Source: Blepharisma japonicum
Lineage: Eukaryota; Ciliophora; Heterotrichea; Heterotrichida; Blepharismidae
DNA: 64,000 nucleotides
NCBI GenBank assembly: GCA_949751835.1
Contig: CATKHK010000069.1
Span: forward strand, 186,001-250,000
Direction of reading: 5' to 3'
Shown here one piece after another: positions 13,871 through 27,292 of the stretch. How positions within the stretch are numbered: the stretch's first letter is position 1; each line of letters begins with the position of its first letter. A model generated the notes under the pieces. That model ran no database searches, was not told the origin of the DNA, and worked only from the letters and a program-made list of their open reading frames with translations. Both the position numbers and the translations under genes were made by a program.

Positions 13871-14161
13871 TGTAGCAGCGGCGACCTATTAGTTGACTCT
13901 AATAAATTTTAATTGGTTAATTGATTCAAAATTTTCAAGTAAATATACAGCATTTTGTTTTTATAGATTTATGTCAATTGCATTCATATAGACAATAAAT
14001 TAGATTTTGGCACATCAAAAGTAATGATTTTATTAGAATTCTCTTCAACGATGAAAATAAAAGAATTCATTGAGTAAGAGGAGAAAATTTATGAAATAAA
14101 TTAAACTGATTTTAAGTCACGATTTAAAGTTTTACAACTATTGAAAGAAGGAAATAAGAGA

Positions 14162-17100
14162 TTAATTATGCTTCATAAAGTTTTCTGATTCATTAAGATT
14201 TTTACGAATTATATGGTACATTGTCCTTGAAAAAATTGCAATTGAAGAAAGTAATTGAACTCCCATCACTGTGATTACAGTTGCAACTATCATATATTCA
14301 AAAACTGCAACTAGTTCATTGTTTATATTAAATAAATACACTGAAATAACAATCATTACTAAGCAAACCAATATTTCAGTCAGCAAATTACTTGTTTGAA
14401 TGATTTGATCTCTAAATGGTCAGCAGAAGAATAGATGCATAATAGTAGATAAAGAAAGCACGATATTTACAGTAACTTCTGTTTGTGGATAATCCCTTAA
14501 ATAAACCAAATTTATTATGTATATTAGTCTTCTAGCAAAAAATACAAAATAATATTGTGTTGCCATAAACTCTTTATCTGTTCGAAATTCATAAAAAAAT
14601 GTGCCAAATAATGAGTTAAAAGATTTGTCTCTATATTTGATTTTATATCTATTTTTATAAGAAAATCAAATATACAAAGGTGGAGTTATAACTAAAGGTA
14701 TCAACAAAATGATGCATAAAATCAGGTTTGCAGCTTGGGTAGGATTACTATAACCAAATGTGATAAGGGCTATGCTAATTGCAGCACCTAATTCAAGATA
14801 GCATTGAATTCAAAATCTTAAATAAAAGGCATATCTATAAGACCTTAATGCTTTCCTAAATTTTTTATTAAGCCATCACAGAGAACACCTTGAAAAATAG
14901 AAAACTGCAGGAAAAGCCACCAATGATACCAGAATAATTGTAAAATCATCTCCATGATTAATTAAAATTATATCAGAATCATATCCAAAAGTTTGAGCCT
15001 GAGAATAAGGAGTATTCCCTTGATCTTTTTCTATAAAATATATAAAAATATTTGGAAAAATGCTAAATGAATTCAAGCTGTTCAAGAAAGCTATTATTCT
15101 GTCTGATAAAGGTATCCCTGATAGCGTTAAATAGCTAAGAATCTGCAAAGTGTTCATCATAGTCCATAAAGAGCTAGCACTCGGATTTATAATTGACAAA
15201 ACAGCAGATATTGATACAATTGCTTGTGTAGCCGCTGTAGTTTGAGAAGTAATTGGAGCATAAGAATCTGGGTCATAAGAATTTAAATTTGCCGAAATTT
15301 CAGATGAATTTAATAAGCCATTTGATATTGATCTGATTTCTGTGAGATTTAAAAATTCAAGAACTAATAATGTTCCTTTGGAAACTTTGCTGTTAAAGCT
15401 TAAAGAAATATAATAACATGTCTCATTCTTGTGCTCAATTTTTCAAGAAAAATCTTTATGGTTTTTGATTTTTATAGTAAAGTCTGATGACGAAAGAGGG
15501 TTAGTGAGATTGTCTGAAAAGTTAAGATATAAAGAGTTATCTGATAAAACCATTAGGCTAGCTGAGAATGGAACTAGCTTGCATTCCTTTGTGCCACTAT
15601 AGCCTAAACTGCAATAACATAAATTATTTGATAAGCTCGCATTTTCTACACAAGCTATGCATTTTGTTAGAGACTCACAAGAAGTGCATAGGTTTGGACA
15701 AGAATAAAAAAGTCCGTCTGAACCTCTGAATCCGCCAGATCCGATTGGAGCGCAGGTGCTATTATTAGAGGTATCCAGAACAAAATCAATATCACATATG
15801 CAAGAATCAGGGTTTATAGCATTTTCTTTACAAGTTATGCATCCTACAGCAGAATAATCTATACAATCTTCACATAGTAGATTATCGCATAATGAGCAAG
15901 CAGATCGTCAATCCCTACAGCTTTTCATGCAGTTTATATCACATTTTAAGCATGAATTATAGCTTGGACCACTTCAATATTCATTTATTTTGCAATTAGG
16001 TATACAAATATGATTTACAGGACAAATCCCGCAACTTTCTGAGCAGATAGTAGTTGATAGCTGCGAAATTTGGATTATTCCATTATATATCTGTATTTTG
16101 TATATGAAGCCTTGATAAAAATTATATATTGTGCCTGATGATAGTTGAGCTCCAATAGTTATTGTCGTGTGAGAAATGATATCTTGAAAAGAATCATGTC
16201 CTGCTAAAACAGATGGATTAGGAGATGCATTTATATAGCAAGTTATGCTATTATATCCAGAGTCAGCTTGCTCTAATGTAAAAGTTATATGGCTCCATTC
16301 ATAATGACTAAGAGAAGTTTGACATATGTACATGAATGAAGATGAGTCTATAATTAATGAAATTGCTGGCTTATCATTCATGACGAAAACTGCATAAATA
16401 ATTGATAAATTATTAGATAAATCATGTTTAGATAGTAATGCATAAAACGATGTTTCTGAATTAACTCATATTGATATAGTAAACATAGATGCAATAATAA
16501 GTTTAGATGATATAAAATTCGAATATTCAGGCATTCTCATTATAGAAGATTTTCCATTAAAATAAAACCCCCTCAGATAAGCAGGGATAGGATCATCGTC
16601 TTCATAATCAGGATAAAATTTCTCAGAAGACCCAGTTATTACAGGGATTGAGCTTGCTTTATCATAAACTATCCCACTTAGAGAATTTAAGTCTAAATCA
16701 AATATTATTTTATTAGCCAAAACGCAGCCAATTGGAGAGTTTAAATATCCTGAGGAGCAACTTTTTGTACATAGACCTGATTTCATAGAATAACCAGTAG
16801 CGCATACTAAACAGCTATCAGTATTAAGATAAGAACAGGCTGAGCAAGAAGGATTGCAGAGTTCACAGGACTGAGAACTAGAAATTCATAAAGCATTTGT
16901 AAGGCACATACAATGATCAGTTGGCTTATAAGCATTTGAGATGCAGGCTAAGCATTCTCCTGCAAAAGTGGTGCATGATGAGCATTCTTTGTCTCTGCAA
17001 AGTCCACAAGTTAAATCGCTAACACAACCTTTATGACAGCTTGCCAAGCAAGTTGTACAGCTATCTGGATATTCATTTAGAGCACACTCGCTTAAACATT

Positions 17101-20100
17101 GATGGTTAGAAGGGCATTTAGAGCACCCAGATATGCATGAAGAAGTTGTATAATCATCAGACTGACAGTTATAAGAGTTATATATGATCAGTCGAGCCAA
17201 AAAGCCTTTTAGTCCTAAATTTCCAGAGGTTTCATCATTTCCAATAAAAAGTGTTCCAGTTTGAGTATCCTTGAAATAAGCCAAAGATGGGGTTATAAAA
17301 TAATTATTTGGTACTGTGTTAATATAAGAGCTTAGGATTGTTTTACCATCAGGCTGTACTTGCCCAGTGAAGCTTAAAAAATACCAGCTGTTTAAAACAC
17401 TGATAGAACTCGATAAAGTAGCAGAAGATAAATCTGAAAACACTATTAAAAGGAGAGGATATCCAGAAGAGTCTATTTTTATTTTAAGGATATCGTTTGA
17501 AGTGTATTTAGTCATCAAAATTCCTGCTGCTAATGGCTTAGTTCACATAGAAATTGTGAAAGATGGCGCTATCATGACTGTAGAAGATAAATAATTTTTT
17601 TGATCAAAATAATATCCTCTCTTATAGGCAGGAATTGGATCATAAATATCAGATCAATCTGGATAAGCATTAGTATTATTATTGCCTACATTAAAACCAG
17701 AAACAGTATCAAGTCTAATCTGGTCTGTTAAATCCAAAATAATCCCTAAATTTGTTAAATAATCACAAATATTTGTCCCTGAATTTGCAGTAAACCCAGA
17801 TGGACATTCAATTAAGCATTGTCCAGTATTAGCAAAAAAATAAAATCCAGGCAAGCACGACGTGCATTTTTGATAAGTTATATCTGTGCATTGAGAGCAG
17901 CCATTTGAGCATGCTATACATGAAAATCCATCTGAAGAAATTATAAATCCAGCATTGCAAGTGCATAAGTTAGGGGCTCCGCTTGCATTAGCTATACATT
18001 GAATGCACTTTCCAGAATCAAATCCAGTGCAAACTGAGCACAATACATCATTACAAATATTGCAGGTGAATGCTCTAACACATCCCTTACTGCAAGAATT
18101 GCATGACATGCAGGAAGTTCCATCATAATAATGAGACATATCACAGGACCAAACACAAACATGACCAGAGGTGCATAATGCATTAATATAGGTTGTGAAA
18201 TCCATAATAGGGATATTTCAAAGCTGAAAATTATTAATAAACCCTATAAATCCTGAAGAGCTACTTTTCCCAATCATTAAGCTGGTCGAGGCAAGATCTC
18301 TAAAAATATAATTAGAAATAGCCAAGTTTGCAATCGAAATGCCATTAATATAAATCGTTAAAGTTGTGCTGCCAGAAATATACTTGAAAGTGACTGACAA
18401 GTAAGTTCAATCGCTAAGAGTAGAGCCAGAAGGCAAAGATTGTGCCGCTAATACTTGTGTAGGACTTTCCAAGCTTGCTGTAATGCCACCTGCTGAAGAT
18501 AAAATTAGCCTAGATTGTTTTTGTAGCCAATCACCATTAGAAATTACATAAATTCACGCCCCAATAGAAAAACTATGAGAAATTAATATCCCAGTTGACG
18601 AAAATAAATATTTACTCCCATCAAAAAATAAACCTCGCTTACATGCAGGGATAGGATCAACTGTTTCAGGAGAATTGAAAAATTGAAAAGTCGTTGAGCT
18701 CGTCCCTGTCCTAAAAATCCCATATGATCCTTGAAAGTCACTATTTAAAGATTGATCTATAACTGGAGTAGATACTGGCGCACAAGGAACACTAAATCCA
18801 TAAGGGCAGTCATTTAAACAAGCAGAACCAACTAATTTATAGCTCCCAGAACAATTTGAACATTCAAAATAGGTAGTTTTTAAGCAAGCCGCGCAAAGAG
18901 CGTCACAAATTTCACAAGTTTCAGTTGCAGATATCCAAAAAGCATTTGAGGCACAAGTGCAGCCACCAGATCCATCGCTGACGGCATTTGTAATGCAAGT
19001 TAAGCAGGAGTTTGCTCCAGAAAATTCTATACATGTGGCGCATTCTTTGGTTTTACATAGTCTGCAAGTATCAGTATTTCTACAACCTTTGCTACATGAA
19101 GAAATACAATCCGAACAAAAAGAGCCATTAAAATACTTAGACAATGGACAGTCATCTGGACAAGTCAGATCAACTGAGCATTTCGTGCAAGGACTTGGAC
19201 ACCCACTTCCCTTCCAGTCGTCTAAAGTATGACTATTTTCAGAAAATATTTTTATTTTCCACAAAAATCCAGAAAATCCTTGAGAGTTGCTTCCAATATA
19301 AAAATCTCCTGTTTGGCTGTCTTCAAAGTAAAGAGGATTTGCACTTATAGCAGTATCCTTTACAGCTCCATCAATATAAGATTTTATTGTGGTTGTTCCA
19401 TCAGTATTGATTATGCAATTAAAAGAAACGTAATATCAATTGTTAAGAATGCTTGATGGTCCTGCCACCAAGATGGTAGTTGATAGATTAGATAATAAAA
19501 GGTTCATCATAGGGGACCCTGATGGCAAAACTTGTATTACTAGTCTAATTGGTCCTATATATTTTGTTAAAACTAAGCCATTTGAAAGGGCTTTAATCCA
19601 CATGTATATTGAAAAATTTGGAGCGAACATAAAAGAGGTAAGCAAAAAGCTATTTGAGTTGAAATAATAACCTCTTAAATAAGCTGGATATGGATCATAA
19701 GCATCATAGTTAGGGTATGAATTAGAATTCGAGGAGCCTACTTTTACTCCAGATATAGTTCCTAGAAGAATGTGGTTAGGAAATGGTATTGAAAATGAGA
19801 CTGATATTAAATCACAATTATTTGTCGAAGAATTTGGAGAATATCCTGATGGGCACTCATTTAAGCATTGCATACTAAGAAAATAAGAGCCACTTTTGCA
19901 ACTTTTACATTGATGATACCCACCGCCATCGCAAGTGCTGCAAACATTATAGCACGATAAGCATAGAGATTGATTTGTCTGCTGATAATACCCAGAATTA
20001 CACAAGCATGGAGATCCTGAAGCATTCAAAATACATTCAGTGCAATCTCCTGAAGAAAATGACAAGCATTTTGAGCATAAAAGGTCATCGCAAATATAGC

Positions 20101-21995
20101 AGGATGTTGCTCTTGTGCAACCCATTGCACAAGAAGCTAAGCATGATTGGCACAAAACTCCATCATAGTAGTGAGAATAATCGCATGGCCATAAAGTTTT
20201 TACTACACTTCCTGTAAATCCATAAAGATTATAGCCAGCAGAAAAATCACTAATCACAGCTTGCCAAAGCTGAAAATAACTAATAAACCCATTGAAATTT
20301 GTAGAGCCTTTCCCAATATATAAAGTTTCTCCAGCTGGCACCCTAAATACGCGATTTGTTCAAGTAGATGCTGGGGTTGAGATATTATTTTTTCATTGAG
20401 TTAGGGCAGCTCCTTTATTCACAAACCCAATTGAATAGGAAAGGTAAGTCCAGACGTTTGAAGATATAGAATTTGTAAGTGAATAGGAGAGGTTTAATCC
20501 ATCCCATCTCTGTACTGTTATTGAAGTCGTCCCAATTATGATGTTAAAGCTATTGTCACTATGACTAATAATTGTCCCACTAATAGCATAAACTCACATA
20601 GCCATACTTCAAGTACAAGATAGATCAATAGATGCAGCCAGATACTGATTAGAGTTAAAATAAAGGCCCCTGTTTTTAGCAGGAAATGGATCTGAGGTTT
20701 CTGGAGAACTCCAATAATTATAGCTTGAAGAACTAGTCGCAGTAATTCAAGCTGTCCCATAGCTTCCAGCAAATTGGCCTGTAAAGTCTGCTGTTATTAC
20801 AGGTGTAGACACATATAAAGAGGGATCTGAGCAGCTGCCAAATCCATATGGGCACGCATTTAAGCAAATTCCGCTTATAAGGAATTTTCCAGTATTGCAA
20901 GCTGTATTAGTTCAAGTCTGGGTACACATTGCTCCATTCACATCACAGCACCCTGGAGGAATGCCTGTCCCGCATGCTGTACACATTGATGATAAATATC
21001 CAGAGCAAGACGAGCAATCAGGAGAATAACAATAGTTACAATTAGTGCCTCTAACACACCAAGGCCAATCACTACAGGCTACATTACAATTTTGGCAAGA
21101 TGACCCATCTCAATATTGTTTATCAACACACTCAATAATATTACTCATAACTCCATAGACAGCTGTTGTATCAGCCCTTGCTTGAAGTCAGTATATAAAC
21201 CCTCTAAATGAATTGCTAGCATCTCCTAAAGTTCATGTATAAGAGATACTAGGAAACCTTGCTTCAGCGTTATTTATTAATATAGAGCCAGCTGATGATC
21301 CATTGATAATAAACGTAAAAGTTACGTCGCTACAAGAGGTTTGAGAAAGAGTCATTGAAGCTGTATGCCAAGACGATGTATAAGGCACAGAACTTGATCC
21401 AGAAACAGAAAGTACAGAGCCATTAGAATCGTAAATCATTGCTGTAAATGTATAAAAATTAGAAGCATTTGCTGATATTTGTATATAGGTATTTGGAGAT
21501 GAAATAACATTTAAAATTTGCCCACTAGCAAGTGGTTTAATTCATAAATTTAAAGTAAAATAGAGGCCAGGGGTATGACTTTTATTGCTATTTGCTTTTG
21601 ATGTTGGGGCGAAATAGAAGCCACGATCTAACGTTGGGAGTGGAGAATTTTTTGATGCTGAGTTGTATGCAATTGATAGTGGATTTATAAATTTTTCGGT
21701 TGAGTCAGTTGAACTAGCGATGTAGTTTAATTGCAAATTCTGAATAGTAGAAAACTCTAGAGTAAATAAAATTGCACTTGCTCCATTAGGGCTGCTGCAA
21801 TAGTTATAGCATGAAGGATTGCATTGCTGATAAGAGGTAAATAAAGAAGGGCAAGAAGCTGCACAAATTTTTGATTCAATCATATATTTTGAGTTATTGC
21901 AACCAGAATTTCCACCTGAAGTTCAACTATCATAAGGGCAAGAGCTAGAAAAAACTAGGAAAAGTTTGGAGAGAAAAATCAAAAGCAAGCTCATT
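14162..21995 (-). CDS. Gene C: giant receptor-like protein, six LamG/Cys-rich pairs plus multi-pass membrane domain
   Basis: From about 21947 down to the TAA at 14162 the frame is open, with TGA as Trp, for about 2590 codons. LamG motifs (R-G-x-Y/F-F) lie near residues 125, 442, 775, 1118, 1458 and 1812, each followed by a Cys-rich block. The membrane domain occupies about 2245-2592 and the tail ends SENFMKHN. Compared with B it lacks one pair, the lectin module with the RGYYFSGSSYMQLPPY motif and its neighbour. The only ATG that gives a signal peptide is at 21995 (MSLLLIFLSKLF), but it is one base out of frame with CPYDSW downstream; that frame meets TAG at 21945-21947. Skipping one base restores a normal signal peptide, and no 15-16 base GT..AG intron can be placed there. 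A homopolymer sequencing error, a real mutation or +1 slippage could explain it. Otherwise the gene looks intact. Confidence 0.8.
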
Positions 21996-22264
21996 TGTTT
22001 AAAATTGCAACTAATTATTTTAAAAGTAAGAAAAATTCAGCATTCTCTCTTGTTTTGCATTTGGAGCTTATATTAATCAAGATAAAGATAGCAACAGTGT
22101 TGACTAAATTAAGTAAATCTAAAGTTTATTTCTATGATTATAAATTAGCTATTTTAATAATTTTATAAAGCATATTATTTTAATAATTTTTAAGATTAAT
22201 ATTTAATTTTAACGAAATAGCCAATTTTTTAAATACAATAATTTATTTCTAATATTTATGCTAT

Positions 22265-25200
22265 TTAAAGCTTATCTAGGCTTTTATTAATTGGATAAAT
22301 TCTATTTTTTTTATTTCCATGATCAGTGAGCTTTTGTCTAAATATTTCATAATAATTTCTTGAAAAAATACTAACAGATGCACAAAATTGAGTTCCTATA
22401 ATTATTAATGAAATAAAAATAATGCTATTTTCCACTCCAGATATTACATCTGAGCTTAAATCAAATAAATAAAATGAAGTTTCACACATAATAAACCCTA
22501 TAAACATTTCACTAAATAAATGGGAAATTTGCAAAATTCGATCTTTAAAAGGCCTATAAACAAGTAAATAAAATATGCTCATAAGAGAACATATAATATT
22601 AAGGGCAACTTGAGTCTTTGTATAGTCATTCAAAAACACTAAATTGCTTATATATATAAATCTTCTTAGAAAATATACAAAATAATAAAGTGTATAACGG
22701 AAACCTTTTTCAGTTCTAAATTCATAAAAAAGCGTACTGAATAATAAATTAAAAGCTTTTTTCTTTTTCTGAATTTTAGTTCGATTTTTATAAGAAAACC
22801 AGAAAAATGCAGGAGGGGTAGTTATTGATAATAAATATAATAAAAAACAAATAAAAATATTTGCTATTTGAACTGCATTGTTACTTCTTATTTCTACTAA
22901 GCCTACACTCGCTGCTGCAGTGAGCTCAAGATAGCATTGTATTCAGAATCTTATATAAAATGAATATTTGTATGCTTGAAAGATACTTTTGAATTTTTTA
23001 CCAACAAATCTATATGAGCAATTTGCAAAATATATGACAAATGGCAATACAACTATTGATGTTATTATGATAGAAAAGTCATCACCTTGATTTAGTAAAA
23101 CTAAATCAGTGCTATATCCAAAATTTCTAGCCTCTTTGTAAGCTTTATTTCCTTCTTTTTCTTCAATTAAGTACTCAAAAAAATTAGGGAAAAAATTATA
23201 TGAATTTAAACTTGAAAAAAATTGAATCATTTTATTCGAAAATGGAATCCTTGATAGCGATAAATAGTTAAGAATTTGTAAACAATTCAATAAGCCTCAT
23301 AAAGAACTTGGGTTTTGGTTTAAAATTGATAATATTATACTTCCGATAACTGTGCTTTGCACAATTGTGGCAATATTGGAAGCGATTCCTGATACTACTA
23401 AAATATAAGGATTTGGATCATATTTATTAAGTTTTGAAGTGACAGTCGAAGAATTCAACATTCCATTTCAAATTGATTTTACTTCTGACAAAACTAAAAA
23501 TGTGACATTTACAACTCCATCTTGAGGAATTCAATCCTTAATCGACATAGGAACATAATAGTATGTGTTATTAACTTGCTCAAGATTCCATGTGAACTTT
23601 GGATCATTCTCAATTGATATCGCAATATTGTTTATTGCAAGCACATTTTGCAAAGGATCTGAAAAATTGAGGGATAAAGAATCATTTGAAAACACAATGA
23701 GATTCACAGAAAATGGAACATAAGTGCACGTTGTTGTTCCATTATACCCATTGTTGCAATTGCATAAGTTGTTATTCAAGCTTGCATGATTTACACAGGA
23801 ATTACATATAAGAGATGACTCACAAGCTGAACATAAGTTTGGACAAGGATAAAAAAGACCATCTGGGCCTCGATATCCTCCAGCTGGAATTGAGATACAA
23901 GAATTAGAATTATCAAACACATAGTCTATATCACATATGCAAGAATTATTTTCAAGAGAAGCTTTTGATTTGCAAGCTATACATCCAGTCGAAGAATAAT
24001 CAATGCATGTATCGCATAAGGGACTATAGCAAGCTGAACAAGATGTTTGGCTGTCTTTACAACCATTTTTGCAGTTTGAATTGCAATTCGAGCATTTATT
24101 ATACTCAGGCCCTTTCCAAAACTCATTTATTTTACAATTGGGTATACATGAACCATCTATTGGACACACTCCACAATTTTCAGAGCAAGATGTCTGCGAT
24201 AATAAAGTAACGGAATATACTACATTATATATCTTGATTTCATATAAAAATCCTTTAAAAAAGTTTCCTATATCTTGAGATGCTTGCTGAGCTCCTATCA
24301 AAGATACTGTATTAGAATTATTATCTTGAAAATATCCAAATGCAAGAGTGAATGAAGAATCTGGGCTTGTATTTATATAGCAGGTTGCAACAGTATTTCC
24401 ACTATTATCAATATTAACTTGAAATACTAAATGATTTCACTTGAAAGCTATAAGCGAAACTTGGCATATATAAAGCATTAATGAATTTTTGATCAATAGC
24501 TGAATAGCAGGCTTGCTGTTAATTGAATAGACTGCATAAATAGTTGAATAACTATTAGTTACATTATTTTTTGAGATTACAGCTGAATTCTCATTCTCAA
24601 TATTTAACCATATAGAAATAGTAAACACTGGACCTATTTTCAATTTAGGCGATATATACGTTTTATATTCAGGTAGCCTCATAACTGAAGATATCCCATT
24701 AAAATAAAAACCTCTCAAATAAGCGCCTATTGGATCATCCTCTTCGTAATCTGGATAAAATTGTTCAGATGATCCCGTTAATACTGGAATTAAGTTGGCT
24801 GAATCATAAACAACTCCGCTCAATGAATTCAAATTTAAATTAAAAATTAGCTGATTTGCCAATAAGCATTCGCTCGATGCCTTTGTATATCCTAAAGGGC
24901 AATCAGATAGGCAAATATTGCCAACTGATAAATAATAATGACCAGAAATACAAGATGTGCAATGAGATGGCCCTGTACAATCAGAACATCCTGAATCGCA
25001 AAGTGTGCAATTAGTTTGTCCAGAAGGCTGATAAAGCCCACTAGCACATTTGCATGAACCACCTGATCGATTTTCAACACATAAAGTACAAGAATCAGGC
25101 AAAAATGAAGAGCACTCCAAGCATAATTCGCTATCACAAATATTTAATGAGTCTCCTTCTCTTACACAAGGCATTGATCCATAGCAGCTTTGACAATTAT

Positions 25201-27013
25201 TTCCATCAAAATAACTGTTCCCATCGCAAGTTAAAAAGTCTATACCAAAATCTTTCCGGGGTATATCCATATTAGAGATATAAGCTTGTCATAGCCGAAA
25301 ATAACTTATAAAGCCATTAAAATCTGAAGAACCAAGAAAAAGTGAGCCTCCAGCTGATGGCCTGAAAATATAATTTTCTGCATTAAAAGAATTATCAAGG
25401 GATTGGTTCTCACTCCACATAAATGTAGAAACAGCTGTATTTTTATCAAATTTCATCGAGAAGTACAAATTAAATCAAGTTAATGTAGGATAACTAGATC
25501 ATTGATCATTATATCGCAAGTTTGCTCCATTGTAATTCTCCATAATTATATGAATATTTTCACCGAGATCTATTTTTTCAATTTTTTTATCTCCATCTAT
25601 TAATTTTTCAATTTGAATAAATTGTATGATAGATCCATAGTTGATATACGCTCACAATTCAAAAGTAAATTCGTATGAAAGATCAATTTTTGCCTCCAAA
25701 TAGGTATATTCTCTAAATCAAAGCCCTCTCCCCTTTGCAGGTATAGGATCAGCGATCGGTTCTGGAGAATTTCAAAAATAATAGGAAGAAGCATCTGTAC
25801 CAGTAACTAAAATATTATCATAAATCCCTTCAAATTCACCCATAAAATCAGCTGTAATAACAGGTGTAGTTACTGGAGAGCAATTATTATCAAACCCATA
25901 TGGGCATGCATTGAGGCAAACTCCATCAATAAGATATTTTCCACTTTTGCATGTCTTACTTTTTCAAATTGAATCACATGTTTCAGCCAATCAATCACAA
26001 CCACTAGGATTTGCTCCTACGATGCATTCTGTACACATATTAGAAGAGCTATAGCTTGTACATGCTATACAATTTTCTGATTCACATGTGGTGATGCAGT
26101 TGATGCTCATTAAGAATAAAGGTCAAATAATGATACAGCTTGAAGAACAGTCATTACACTCACTACCATCTCAATATTGGAGATACGGGCATGAAATTGT
26201 TGAGCTTATAGCTGAATATTCTAAACTTAAATCATTTCTCACTTTAGCTGAATATAAAAATCCTTTGAATGAGTTTCCATTATTTCCTATTCTCCAATCA
26301 TAGACCCCATTCAGAAAATTTGCTTCATAACCAAAAAAAGTAAGACTTTTCTTACTGACTGAGTTAATAAAAATTTGTAATTGAACTGTATTGCAACTTA
26401 TTTGGTTAATCTGAAACGATAAATAGTGTCATTCAGATAAGACGCTTAGATATTGAACTGATAATTGAGATTCATTATTATCGTTTGAGTTTTGAGCGAT
26501 TATATTAAATCTAACACCATCATCTAATATGCACTCTATGTATTTTTTGGAATTCATAATCGCACTCATGACAGTTCCGCTAGAAACTGGACGAATCCAA
26601 AAATTTGCAGTAAAATAAAGTGAAGGGACAAAACTTTGATTGCCTATTATATATGAAGTTGTCTCAAAATAAAATCCACCGTCTGAAGTAGATAGTGGAT
26701 GAGTTTCTGATGGGTCTCTATAAGTATTTCCTGAAGGGTTCTTCCATTGACTTGGGGTGCCACTCTGGCTTTTGATAGAAAATGATGACAAATTTGGAAT
26801 ATCCCAAAATTTAAGCTCAAATAATTCAGGTAAGTTTGGTAAGTTGCAATTGGGAGAACTTAAAACAAATTGAGAAGGGCATATATTGGCGCAAACTTTC
26901 CCATCAACCATTCATATAAAATTCGAATCTGTACACACTCCAGACGCACTATTCTTTGGGCAGGACGAAAAGGCCAAAAGAATCTTGCAAACTAAAAGCA
27001 GGAATAATTTCAT
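22265..27013 (-). CDS. Gene D: short family member, three LamG/Cys-rich pairs plus multi-pass membrane domain
   Basis: One frame of 1583 codons with TGA as Trp, ending in TAA. The start at 27013 gives signal peptide MKLFLLLVCKILLAFSS followed by CPKN. LamG-like modules have their R/G-G-x-Y/W-F motifs near residues 113, 431 and 768; in the first the usual DRGFYF is DGGFYF. Cys-rich blocks cover about 284-378, 601-711 and 944-1098. The membrane-proximal domain contains SLSLNFSDPLQNVL. The helix bundle covers about 1224-1571 and the tail reads NRIYPINKSLDKL. The Trp of FTISIW is TGG here, where B, C, H and I have TGA, which helps prove the code. It sits 269 bases downstream of nothing but AT-rich spacer from C and 279 bases from E, its closest neighbour in size and sequence. 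Confidence 0.88.
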
Positions 27014-27292
27014 TATAAAATCAAAAAGAAATGTGATTAAAAAAATAATTTGATCTAGAATTTGAGTGTATATTAAGATAAATACCTATTTTAGCAAGAA
27101 AATTAATTTATATAATTGGTAATTTGCCTAGTGTATAGCTTGGCATAATTTTTGATAGCATTTCAATTAAGCATTTTGGGCTTTGGCATATTAAGACAAT
27201 AGCCTATGTTAAATTTCAAACTTCTAAAGAAAACATTTGCTGAATATTTAAAGCAATGATGATTATTAAATTGAACTTAAATCTAAATTTAT

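Larger units (their letters stand above)
12560..14161. other. Intergenic region between genes C and B
   Basis: 1.6 kb separate the C stop from the B start. Most of it is AT-rich and featureless. A small hairpin lies near 12802-12830. A GC-richer imperfect inverted repeat lies at about 13410-13870 and is listed separately. The open stretch on the plus strand at 12690-12899 has no recognisable domain and spans the hairpin, so I do not call it a gene. I see nothing in 12900-13380 or 13920-14161. Confidence 0.6.

Noticed and set aside
21945-21985. A 15-16 base intron explaining the frame slip in gene C
   Set aside because: The only GT followed by AG in the right place is 11 bases and would not restore the frame.
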